Made by a program: the position numbers and the translations under genes. Of a stretch of DNA of 13,644 bases, positions 5,016-11,720 are shown piece by piece. This stretch comes from CAYNTH01 sp964427055. Its GTDB lineage: Archaea; Aenigmatarchaeota; Aenigmatarchaeia; CG10238-14; SCSR01. The first letter of the stretch is position 1; every line of letters starts with the position of its first letter. Below the pieces are notes generated by a model, which saw nothing but the letters and a program-made list of their open reading frames with translations, made no database searches and was not told where the DNA came from. The DNA is taken from contig CAYRSQ010000022.1 of NCBI GenBank assembly GCA_964427055.1, positions 1 to 13,644 on the forward strand, in the 5' to 3' direction.

Positions 5016-7520
5016 GTGAATACGACGCAATACTTTCCCATAATATCAGTGAAAAATATCAACGGCAGATTTCACGCGACCTGTGCCGTTAAACTACATT
5101 CACTTCTCCATGGCAATCTCTTTTCAGGGCAGCTATACGATCGTGGGCCCAAAGGTCAATCTTTTAATCCCCTTGATCCCGACGTACAGCAACGCAGACG
5201 AGAATCTCTCCTCAGTCCTCTTGCATCATGGCCACCCGACGTTTGTCTTGAGTTAACCCTTTCAGCACTGCCGAACCTTATGTATAGAATGCAGGGGAAC
5301 CTTTTGGTGACTCTTTTTATACATGTGATCGCTGCAACAGAGGAAAAAGCTAAGGAAGAGGCTATTTCCAAATATCTGACATTAATGCCCCTTCTTACCG
5401 CTACTCACCCAGAGGCCGAATTTATTCCCATAATCGATAAATGCGAATTAGAGTATAGACGAGCTCCCTTTCAGCCAACCCATGCGTTGTTTGTCCATCG
5501 GCGGCAGGAAGAACTTTCGCTTACCACACCATATCAGCGTTCTTCAATGGGTTTTACGCCTCAGAATGATGTGACAAAAGGAGATACACAGTACAAAATC
5601 ACTCATTGTTTCCCATGGGTGCCGTGTGCCGAAGATTGGACGAAGTTTATGGGCACGATCATGGCTCAACTCGATCCGATCCAGGTAGTTGTCAGCATAA
5701 GGCCACGTACCATGGACGTAGCGGAGAGAGAACGCCTTATGACAGTTGTCTCTACCTGTGAATCATTTGTGACAGGCGGTCGTGAATACCATGTGACCCT
5801 TAACCGACAAGTCAATCTGCTGCGGGACATCAACCTAAAACGTCTTAACGAACTTTCTCATTCCTGTTTTAATGTCGGTGTTTACATGCTGGCCGCTCAT
5901 CCCATCGACATCGCTCTCGGGAGTATGCTGGGACAATCTATCACGACATGTAAATCCACTGAGGGGGATACAATGACCTTCCGGGGTGGCTTTTCCTGCT
6001 CTGAAGTGTCAGTGGCTTCCATCGAGGAGGCGTATTGTTTTTCAGAAACAGAACCGTTCTGCCTTACTGAAACTGCATCAGCCTTCAGGATTCCATCACC
6101 ACCACTACAGGAATGCCCTTATCTCCCACTCAAACGGTCGAAGACCTCTTTTGCTGTTCTTCCCATCAATGCTAACCAGCATGAAGGGTCTTTGAGACTC
6201 TGTGTCAATGAGCATTCAGGAATGGTGCAGCCTGTACCTATTGATGTGGAAGACCGTCTCAGGCACACGGTCATTCTCGGTCAAACAGGTACGGGCAAGT
6301 CAACAATGATGGAATCTATGATCCTGCAAGATATTCGTGCGGGCAGGGGCCTGGCTCTTATCGATCCGCACGGCGATCTGGTCGATACCGTTCTGGGGAA
6401 AATTCCGCGAGCAAGACAGGAAGATGTGATTCTCTTTGATGTGCTCGATAGGACTCGACCGGTAGGATTTAATCTTCTTCAATTCAGAACAAAGGAAGAA
6501 AGGGACCTTATTATTGATGAGCTATATATTACGCTGGACCGCGTGTATGACATGAAACAGACAGGGGGCCCGATATTCGAGTCCAACTTTAGAGGAATGA
6601 TGAAACTCCTTTTGTCTGATAAGCCCCGAGACGGATTTACACCGACACTCCTGGAATTTTCATTGTGTTATCTGAATGAAGAGTTTCGTAACTGGCTCAG
6701 GAAAACGACAGCGGATCCTCAGGTCATTGATTTTATTGATGAGCTTGAGAGAACATCGGGCGATGCGAAGATTTCTGCCCTCAGCCCATATATAACGTCA
6801 AAATTGTCTAGGTTTATTCAGGATTCAACCCTTAGGAACATAATTGGTCAAGAAAAGACCTCTTTTGATTTCGAAGACATCATGAACGCGGGGAAAATAC
6901 TTCTGGTCAAGTTGGGGAAAGGACAATTCGGTGCAGCAGTGAGCGCCCTGCTATCCAATCAGATTGTTTCCCGATTCAAGATAGCTGCCATGAAACGAGG
7001 AGAGAGGAAGCTAAAGGATCGACGAGAGTTCTTTTTCTACATCGATGAGGCTCATAATCTTCCGTCCGAAGATCTCATGCAACTACTCAGTGAGGCAAGA
7101 AAGTATAGACTCGGTTTGATACTGGCCACGCAGTATGCCGCCCAGTTTACTCAGCAGACGTTCGACAAGAACAATCTCTTGTCGGCAATTATCGGTAATG
7201 TAGGTACATTCATAATGTTCAGGTTGGGAAAGGAAGATGCTGACCTGCTTTCCCCCATGCTCTATCCTCATTTCAGTGCTCTCGATATCATAGGTCTGCC
7301 GAATTTTGCCGGTTACGCACGATTGCAATTACAAGACGCTTCTCCCCCTTTCAGTTTCCGATCTGAAATAGATACCACTGCCTATTTGGCAGAGAGGGCT
7401 GAATTGATACGAAATCTTTCAAGGCAGATATACGGTACCGATATTCGAATCATTGAGGAGCAGATTGCACATCGCAGGGCTGTATGGAGAAAAGAGTGGA
7501 GGGAAAACAACGAAAAATAG
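5016..7520 (+). CDS. VirB4/TraG/HerA-type conjugation ATPase (DUF87-like)
   Basis: The protein has 834 residues from GTG 5016, with AGGAGG at 5004-5009 six bases before the start; the ATG at 5014 is out of frame. Residues 1-410 form a divergent N-terminal domain of the kind seen in VirB4-like proteins. The motor domain follows: Walker A GQTGTGKST (422-430), then ALIDPHGDLVD (447-457), VILFDVLDRTRPVGFN (471-486), Walker B FFFYIDEAHN (672-681), then EARKYRLGLILATQYAAQF (693-711), which carries the sensor Gln. This layout is typical of hexameric DNA- or substrate-pumping ATPases of the type IV secretion DNA-binding class. No relaxase, VirB6/8/9/10 homologue or pilin is visible in the window, so it may power something other than classical conjugation. 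The motor-family call is secure; the substrate is unknown. Confidence 0.88.
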   Translation: MNTTQYFPIISVKNINGRFHATCAVKLHSLLHGNLFSGQLYDRGPKGQSFNPLDPDVQQRRRESLLSPLASWPPDVCLELTLSALPNLMYRMQGNLLVTLFIHVIAATEEKAKEEAISKYLTLMPLLTATHPEAEFIPIIDKCELEYRRAPFQPTHALFVHRRQEELSLTTPYQRSSMGFTPQNDVTKGDTQYKITHCFPWVPCAEDWTKFMGTIMAQLDPIQVVVSIRPRTMDVAERERLMTVVSTCESFVTGGREYHVTLNRQVNLLRDINLKRLNELSHSCFNVGVYMLAAHPIDIALGSMLGQSITTCKSTEGDTMTFRGGFSCSEVSVASIEEAYCFSETEPFCLTETASAFRIPSPPLQECPYLPLKRSKTSFAVLPINANQHEGSLRLCVNEHSGMVQPVPIDVEDRLRHTVILGQTGTGKSTMMESMILQDIRAGRGLALIDPHGDLVDTVLGKIPRARQEDVILFDVLDRTRPVGFNLLQFRTKEERDLIIDELYITLDRVYDMKQTGGPIFESNFRGMMKLLLSDKPRDGFTPTLLEFSLCYLNEEFRNWLRKTTADPQVIDFIDELERTSGDAKISALSPYITSKLSRFIQDSTLRNIIGQEKTSFDFEDIMNAGKILLVKLGKGQFGAAVSALLSNQIVSRFKIAAMKRGERKLKDRREFFFYIDEAHNLPSEDLMQLLSEARKYRLGLILATQYAAQFTQQTFDKNNLLSAIIGNVGTFIMFRLGKEDADLLSPMLYPHFSALDIIGLPNFAGYARLQLQDASPPFSFRSEIDTTAYLAERAELIRNLSRQIYGTDIRIIEEQIAHRRAVWRKEWRENNEK

Positions 7521-7553
7521 GATATTTCTCGCAAATAATGTTAATAATTTTAA

Positions 7554-8000
7554 AGGTTTTCAGAATTAAATTTCAGTGAAGAGAAAAAGGGTTCGGACTG
7601 TGTGTGTTTCAAAACATATTCAATGCTCTTACCCGACCATTTATGGTGTAAACTCGTATTTGAAGTCCTGTATACCTTCGATAAACTCAGTTTTAAAGAG
7701 TACAGGAAGAAAATCAGATCCTCAAAGCCCTCTTTGTAAAAAATCGTTGAAAGTCTATCTATAGAGAAAAAACAGCTCTATGTGAAATGGTGCAATAAAG
7801 ATATCAAGTGGGGAGAGAAAATCGATTTTAGACTTAAAAACCCCTTCTCAATTCCCTTTGGCTATCATCATCGGTTATGTTCACGGGTAAGCCTGACCGC
7901 TCTTTCCGCTAGGGTACAGGGGGGGGGCATCCCCTGCTGCGCCTCCTTCCTGCCCGGCGAAGATGAAGGGGAATACCGCGTGCTGATGACGAAGATGTGA
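7554..8000 (+). pseudogene. Chimeric gene remnant ending in a Rossmann-protein tail
   Basis: Frame 0 is open from 7554, just after a TAA, to a TGA at 7998-8000 except for one in-frame TAA at 7737-7739. No good start or ribosome-binding site is seen. Both sides of the stop read like one protein (KLSFKEYRKKIRSSKPSL before, KIVESLSIEKKQLYVKW after), a Lys-rich piece I do not recognise. After about codon 7861 the frame changes character and ends with GGGIPCCASFLP and EGEYRVLMTKM, nearly identical to the end of the Rossmann-fold protein at 10458-11477. A G9 run (7919-7927) marks further decay. Two short forward ORFs that can be drawn here are best read as pieces of this remnant. Confidence 0.55.
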
Positions 8001-8117
8001 CAGGTGGAGGGTGACTAGGATACTGACCGATGAAGATGGCCCAGAAAGGAGCAATAATGAACGGATTGACGACTGAATCAGCAAATCCAGAGAGAGCGAA
8101 AACCCGATCCTGCTTGA
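7861..8117 (+). repeat. Diverged duplication, copy 1 (partner 11341-11596)
   Basis: This stretch aligns with 11341-11596. It covers the tail of a Rossmann-protein gene (22 of the last 26 residues identical), a 56-base spacer of exactly the same length in both copies (about two thirds identical without gaps, including ATACTGACCGAT), and the start of a following ORF beginning MN. The conservation of spacer length and of non-coding bases shows DNA-level duplication rather than protein convergence. The 5' limit is approximate. Confidence 0.75.
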
Positions 8118-8302
8118 TCCGCATGGGAAAGGGCGATGTAATCGCTCGGGTTGTTGAAACGGAAGACGGCCTTGAATTTCACCAGCGGAGCTTTTTCTAT
8201 ATCATCGGCCTGTGGGCCGTCAGCGTTTAGGCCATGGCGACCAACCTCACCCAGGCGCTGGTAGGCAAATGGCTCAATGACATGGATAAGATAAGCACAT
8301 AA
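8057..8302 (+). pseudogene. Small membrane-protein gene interrupted by an in-frame TAG
   Basis: ATG 8057 has AAAGGAG (8045-8051) five bases upstream. The frame gives 57 residues, then TAG at 8228-8230, then continues open for 23 codons to TAA 8300-8302. The downstream piece (AMATNLTQALVGKWLNDMD) reads as coding, and the TAG sits where a CAG (Gln) would complete the sequence, so a single C-to-T change explains it. A hydrophobic stretch SFFYIIGLWAVSV just before the stop continues across it and suggests one membrane segment. The N-terminus MNGLTTESANPER matches two other gene starts in the window. Readthrough or amber recoding cannot be excluded, but a point mutation in a decaying region is the simpler reading. 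Confidence 0.45.
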
Positions 8303-8309
8303 GAATCAA

Positions 8310-8336
8310 CAAAAATAAGTGGTCAGGCACCTTTTT
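8310..8336. repeat. Possible REP-like palindrome
   Basis: AAAATAAGTGGT and ACCTTTTT flank CAGGC, an imperfect palindrome of the form AAAAGGTGxCxGxCACCTTTT that I associate with REP-type elements mobilised by RAYT transposases. Only one copy is seen and there is no transposase nearby. The pairing is weak and A/T-rich, so the call is tentative. Confidence 0.2.
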
Positions 8337-8399
8337 AGTCCCCGTTTGGGTGCTGATGGCGACTACTCTAGCATGATCATTTGAGGGGAAGTAAACGCA

Positions 8400-8477
8400 A
8401 TGGAATGCGAAATAGTCATTATAGAGACTGTGGATAGGAATATGAACCTCGACGAAACTCAAGAAGATTACGGATGA
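8400..8477 (+). CDS. Possible 25-residue small ORF
   Basis: ATG 8400 is preceded at 8 bases by GAGGGGAAG (8383-8391). It encodes an acidic 25-residue peptide beginning MECEIVIIETVDRN and stops at TGA 8475-8477. It lies 51 bases upstream of the DnaB-like gene and might be a leader peptide or upstream ORF for it. Only the ribosome-binding site and position support it; such ORFs arise by chance. Confidence 0.25.
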   Translation: MECEIVIIETVDRNMNLDETQEDYG

Positions 8478-8528
8478 CAGGCCGAGGGGTGGAAATCGGG
8501 TCGCGAGTCCTAGGGAGTGTTATCGGAA

Positions 8529-9563
8529 ATGAAAAAAGAAAAAAACGATACAGACAAAAGAAGGGGCCTTACCAGGATAAATAGTTATTCGAGAAGTGCA
8601 TTTGATAAACTGGAGAGAGCTTATTCACGAAAAGCCACATTCGATGGGATGAGCTACGGCTTCGATTCACTCGATTGGTTTACCTTTGGAATTCAGCCTG
8701 ACGATTTTATCGTCATCGCCGCGCGGTCATCCCTGGGGAAAACAGATTTTCTGGTGAACATTGTCGAAAATGTCATCGGACCCGACAGCGATATTTCTGT
8801 GGTCATCTTCAGCATGAAGCTTTCGGCGGAACAGATCCACAAGCGATTCGTCTGTTCTCGTGGCAAAGTGAGGTCGGACCATTATTCCATGGGGACCCTG
8901 AAAGAGATTGAGTGGCCGGGAACGGTGAATGGCTCGACGTACCTCCGCGAAACACCACTCTTTGTCGATGACAGTCCGGCTCTTTCTCTTGAAGAGGTTC
9001 GGCAGAAGATCACGGCCTTTCAATCGGTGAAGGAAATCGGCCTGGTAGTGATCGACAGCCTCCAACACCTCTTGGATGTGAAGGACCAGAGAGATACCAG
9101 TCAGGTGGCGAATCTTTCACGGTCAATCAAGTTGCTTGCAAGAGAGTTGGAGATACCAATACTGGCTTCGGCACATGTGTCGGGAAGCGCTCAATCCAGG
9201 TTTGACAAAAGACCCCTGATCAAAGATCTCGAGGCATGGGAAAGCATTACCGAATATGCCGACGTGGTGGGATTTCTGCACCCGGAAGAGAACTACACAA
9301 CAGTTACGGACGACAACCAGTTTTTCATTCCTGGCATCGAAGACCTCGATGCATGGGAAGGGATGACTGAACATGCCAATGCAATGGGGCTCTTCCACCT
9401 GAGAAAGATTTACAATGAGGTTAAGAATGAGAGTCGGGTTTTCGAGTGCATTATCAGAAAAAACTTAAACGGCGGCCTCGGAAAGGTTTCGCTGCTCTAC
9501 GAACCCGCCTTCCACCGCTTCTCCGAGGTTCACATCACGGATGCGGCACCAATTAAAAACTGA
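8529..9563 (+). CDS. DnaB C-terminal-domain-like (RecA-fold) ATPase with internal duplication, lacking the DnaB N-terminal domain
   Basis: The protein has 344 residues from ATG 8529; a GTG at 8517 would add four residues but sits on top of the AGGGAG sequence that serves ATG 8529. Domain order matches DnaB helicase C: GFDSLDWFTFGIQPDDFIVIAA, then Walker A ARSSLGKT (65-72, DnaB ARPSMGKT), FSMKLSAEQ (94-102), Walker B LVVIDSLQHL (Asp176), LARELEIPILASAHVS, DKRPLIKDL and ADVVGFLH, ending with IIRKNLNGGLGKVSLLY (DnaB KxRNGPTG). The N-terminal collar domain of replicative DnaB is absent, only about 35 residues preceding the core. A 26-residue segment occurs twice (see the repeat entries). It could be a phage- or element-derived replication or regulatory ATPase. 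It is not the host replicative helicase. Confidence 0.8.
   Translation: MKKEKNDTDKRRGLTRINSYSRSAFDKLERAYSRKATFDGMSYGFDSLDWFTFGIQPDDFIVIAARSSLGKTDFLVNIVENVIGPDSDISVVIFSMKLSAEQIHKRFVCSRGKVRSDHYSMGTLKEIEWPGTVNGSTYLRETPLFVDDSPALSLEEVRQKITAFQSVKEIGLVVIDSLQHLLDVKDQRDTSQVANLSRSIKLLARELEIPILASAHVSGSAQSRFDKRPLIKDLEAWESITEYADVVGFLHPEENYTTVTDDNQFFIPGIEDLDAWEGMTEHANAMGLFHLRKIYNEVKNESRVFECIIRKNLNGGLGKVSLLYEPAFHRFSEVHITDAAPIKN
9219..9296 (+). repeat. In-gene tandem duplication, copy 1
   Basis: Encodes residues 231-256 of the DnaB-like protein, including DLEAWESITEYADVVGFLH. This is the copy that keeps the DnaB pattern ADVVhFL. The second copy begins 117 bases later. Twelve of 26 residues are identical, and the start of the DNA is visibly alike (ATCAAAGATCTCGAGGCATG against ATCGAAGACCTCGATGCATG). 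Confidence 0.75.
9336..9413 (+). repeat. In-gene tandem duplication, copy 2
   Basis: Encodes residues 270-295 of the DnaB-like protein, including DLDAWEGMTEHANAMGLFH. It has lost the Asp-Val-Val of the DnaB motif (ANAM instead of ADVV) and is extra relative to canonical DnaB, which has this segment once before the KxRNG strand. Confidence 0.75.
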
Positions 9564-9787
9564 GCAAGACTTTGAATATTACGGATCCATAAGAACCAGA
9601 ATTTGTTGGAGTATAGCAAATACGTCCAGACCGTTGAGCGCCCAACACCCTCTCGTGGCGAATGATCGGGGTCTCCAATCATATATCCATATTTTCTAAG
9701 GAGTCCATAGAACTCCGGCATTTCAACATTATTTCCTCGCGCCCTGTGACGGCCCGTTACAAGATCCGTTTGGCGGGCAAAATTTTT

Positions 9788-9848
9788 CTGAAAATTTTTG
9801 GATTATTTCTATCAGCCTGAGTCTAAGCAGTTGATCTGCAAGAGAGAC
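9788..9848 (+). repeat. Duplicated leader, copy 1 (partner 11721-11782)
   Basis: CTGAAAATTTTTGGATTATT and the following GAGTCTAA and ATCTG blocks recur in the same order and spacing at 11721-11782. It lies directly upstream of the thioesterase-like gene and contains the promoter candidate below. Confidence 0.6.
9798..9827 (+). promoter_or_regulatory. Candidate sigma-70 promoter for the thioesterase-like gene
   Basis: TTGGAT (9798-9803), an 18-base spacer, then TCTAAG (9822-9827). The duplicated copy at 11734-11763 keeps both hexamers at the same spacing and is closer to consensus (TTGAAT, 18, TCTAAT). Conservation between copies is the main support. The match alone would be weak. Confidence 0.4.
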
Positions 9849-9889
9849 AGGTCGCGTGATGACGCGCATGAAATCAGGAGACAGATGTA

Positions 9890-10393
9890 ATGACTGCAAA
9901 CACTCAAAAACAGGGAACGAAAATGAATGAAATGGCAAGCAAATCAACAAATTCAGAAAGGGATAGAAGAACTGCATCTGTCGCCCCCGTGACACGCGGG
10001 AAGGGAGAAGGGATGGAGAGGAAGTACGAGCATACAGTGCGTGTGACCTTCTGCAACACCAACGCCGAGGGAAACATGAGCCACGACGAGTACGCGCGGC
10101 TCTTTGGCGTCGTTCGGGAGTTGATGGGGCTGGATATGATTCCGGGCTTCAAGGAGGCGGCGGGAAGCCGATACCTACTGAAGACCAAAAACGCCTATTA
10201 CGACTACCGGCGCGACTTTCGTTTTGGCGATACGATTCGGGTGAGGATGGGAGTGGCCGAGGTGACCGGTGCGAGCTTTACCCTTCAGGGTGATTTTACC
10301 AACGTCGCCAGCGGCGACATCCATGCGGTGGGTCGCCAGCAGATCGTTTTTTCGGACATGAAGGTCGTCCCAAACGCTTTCCCCAAGAGCTGA
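9890..10393 (+). CDS. Hotdog-fold acyl-CoA thioesterase-like protein (4HBT/YbgC type)
   Basis: The protein has 167 residues from ATG 9890 (AGGAG at 9876-9880, nine bases upstream). Alternatives are ATG 9923 (AGGGAA five bases upstream, aligned with two duplicated gene starts) and ATG 10013, directly before the fold. The domain starts at about residue 43: HTVRVTFCNTNAEGNMSHDEYARLF, then a helix, then YYDYRRDFRFGDTIRVRMGV and FSDMKVVPNAF, the usual layout of 4-hydroxybenzoyl-CoA/YbgC thioesterases. The family catalytic Asp (second D of YbgC DTDAGG) is Asn here (CNTNAEG, Asn59), so activity may be altered or lost. A 64-base gap separates it from the Rossmann-fold gene, likely its operon partner. 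Substrate unknown; acyl thioesters by family. Confidence 0.7.
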   Translation: MTANTQKQGTKMNEMASKSTNSERDRRTASVAPVTRGKGEGMERKYEHTVRVTFCNTNAEGNMSHDEYARLFGVVRELMGLDMIPGFKEAAGSRYLLKTKNAYYDYRRDFRFGDTIRVRMGVAEVTGASFTLQGDFTNVASGDIHAVGRQQIVFSDMKVVPNAFPKS

Positions 10394-10457
10394 AAGAGCT
10401 CCTGACGATGATGCTTCGGGATAAATACAGAAACGAAAGTGAGAGGAAGCTGAGCAA

Positions 10458-11477
10458 ATGACAAATGATTTATCGAGTTCACAGAGAGCAGAAGAAACGT
10501 CCCTTCCAAGGCAAGGAGCGAAGGGAGCAAGAGCCCATATCGGACGCGAGGTCAGGGATCATCTCCGGCGCATCTTCGTCCTGATTTTTTCCTTCTTCAT
10601 GGGGCGGGTCTGGCTCTACACGTTCATCGGGTTTTTGAACCGCTTTGTGTTCAGGCGGGCGATCAGAAATGTCTTTCTCCTCTATGCCGCCGATGAACGG
10701 TATCTCCGGAAGTATGTCTATCGCTGGTATGCCCGTAATTTCCAATGGTCGCCACGCGTGGTCGGCGTCCTGAGACAAAACGGGAGATGGGGGCTGTATT
10801 TCGGAATTGGAGCAACTGAGGACGCATTGGAGGGAGACGTCGGCGGGAATCTGAGCATCATGGTCGAACGCATGGAGCGCATCCGGACACTGGTGGGGGC
10901 CGAGCAGAAGACCTTTGCCGGAATCATTCCCGGTCTGCTCAAGGCGAAGGATATCCTGAAGGATCCAGTCGAACAGGAGATCACGGCGACGGCGGTCCAT
11001 CGGGCAATCGAACAGATCAAGCAGATCGAAGAGATGCCGGAGGACACGGCCCTGATCGTCATCGGCGGTATGGGTTTTATCGGCAGGAGGGTGGTCGAGA
11101 ACATGCGAAACGACGGGTTCCAAGGACCGATCCATTCCGTGGACCTGAAGAAGAGCGAGAACTTTGAACAAGTTGTGCGAACGCTCAAAGGCCGTCCGAC
11201 GATCCTCCTCAATGTATCGAGAAGGGGCGCCTTGACGAGGTACATCCCCTGCCTGTGGCCGGAGGCGGTCGTGCTCAACGAGGTCTATCCCGAACCCGAC
11301 CGGTCCGAGGTGGTCGCCATCCGAGAGAAAGGTGCTCGCTGCTACCATATCAGCGGGGTGGCAGCGTGGGCCTGGCCCTCTTTTCCCAAGGGCTATAAGG
11401 GTGGCATTCCCTGCTGCGCTTCCTTCCTGCCCGCTGAAGGCGAAGGGGAGTACCGCGTACTGGTGACGAAAATGTGA
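10458..11477 (+). CDS. Rossmann-fold nucleotide-binding protein, unknown activity
   Basis: The protein has 339 residues from ATG 10458 with AGAGGAAG about eight bases upstream. Residues 1-35 are polar; 38-75 form an aromatic, Arg-interrupted hydrophobic stretch that may bind the membrane surface. A middle part (100-190) contains GGNLSIMVERM and FAGIIPGLLKAK. A dinucleotide-binding motif IVIGGMGFIGRRV follows at 200-212 (GxGxxG type), then LLNVSRRGALTRYIP (250-264), PEAVVLNEVYPEP (268-280) and a Cys-containing tail GGIPCCASF. Such a C-terminal Rossmann half resembles NAD(P)-dependent dehydrogenases or acyl-ACP-reductase-like proteins in layout and length; I do not claim that activity. The tail and its flank are duplicated at 7861-8117, so a second copy once existed. 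Confidence 0.65.
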   Translation: MTNDLSSSQRAEETSLPRQGAKGARAHIGREVRDHLRRIFVLIFSFFMGRVWLYTFIGFLNRFVFRRAIRNVFLLYAADERYLRKYVYRWYARNFQWSPRVVGVLRQNGRWGLYFGIGATEDALEGDVGGNLSIMVERMERIRTLVGAEQKTFAGIIPGLLKAKDILKDPVEQEITATAVHRAIEQIKQIEEMPEDTALIVIGGMGFIGRRVVENMRNDGFQGPIHSVDLKKSENFEQVVRTLKGRPTILLNVSRRGALTRYIPCLWPEAVVLNEVYPEPDRSEVVAIREKGARCYHISGVAAWAWPSFPKGYKGGIPCCASFLPAEGEGEYRVLVTKM

Positions 11478-11596
11478 CAATGCATGGTTGATACGAATAC
11501 TGACCGATAAAAAGCGCTCAGAGAGAAACCATAATGAACGAAACAAAGACTGACTCAGCAAATTCAGAGAGAGCGTAAAAATTCGATACTGTTTGA
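11341..11596 (+). repeat. Diverged duplication, copy 2 (partner 7861-8117)
   Basis: Covers the end of the Rossmann-protein gene, the 56-base spacer after its stop and the start of a following ORF. Copy 2 is intact in the upstream gene but broken in the downstream one; copy 1 shows the opposite, with the upstream gene broken and the downstream start better kept. Confidence 0.75.
11534..11578 (+). pseudogene. Truncated gene start, paralogue of the 8057 ORF
   Basis: ATG 11534 encodes MNETKTDSANSERA and then TAA. The sequence aligns with the 8057 gene start past this point (AAAATTCGATACTGTTTGA against AAAACCCGATCCTGCTTGA), with an extra T creating the stop. The original frame is lost and the remainder fades out by about 11600. 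Confidence 0.6.
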
Positions 11597-11720
11597 GGGA
11601 AAATTGGAGGGCTGGGGAATATTCCCCATATTAATCAACCAATTCTGTACCCGGTTTTATGCTCCCGCATGGGAATGCATATCGTATCTTGCCCGGGTTG
11701 ACCCCCTCACCGCGAATTCC

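Larger units (their letters stand above)
9564..9889 (+). other. Intergenic region with leader and candidate promoter
   Basis: No convincing gene lies here. The first 160 bases are unassigned; short open stretches exist on both strands, including a minus-strand one starting MPEFYGLLRKYG, but no good start context. The last 100 bases hold a leader that is duplicated near 11.75 kb, a sigma-70-like promoter candidate, and a small hairpin CGCGT-GATG-ACGCG (9853-9866) shortly before the thioesterase-like gene. Confidence 0.5.

Noticed and set aside
9530..9721. Minus-strand 63-codon ORF starting MPEFYGLLRKYG
   Set aside because: It reads somewhat protein-like, but its only ribosome-binding candidate is 11 bases away, it overlaps the end of the DnaB-like gene, and nothing around it supports a gene on that strand.
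10479..11561. Long (360-codon) minus-strand ORF opposite the Rossmann-fold gene
   Set aside because: It is a mirror of the + gene, rich in Asp, His, Leu and Pro as expected for antisense of GC-rich codons. The + frame carries a nucleotide-binding motif, a good ribosome-binding site and a duplicated conserved tail.
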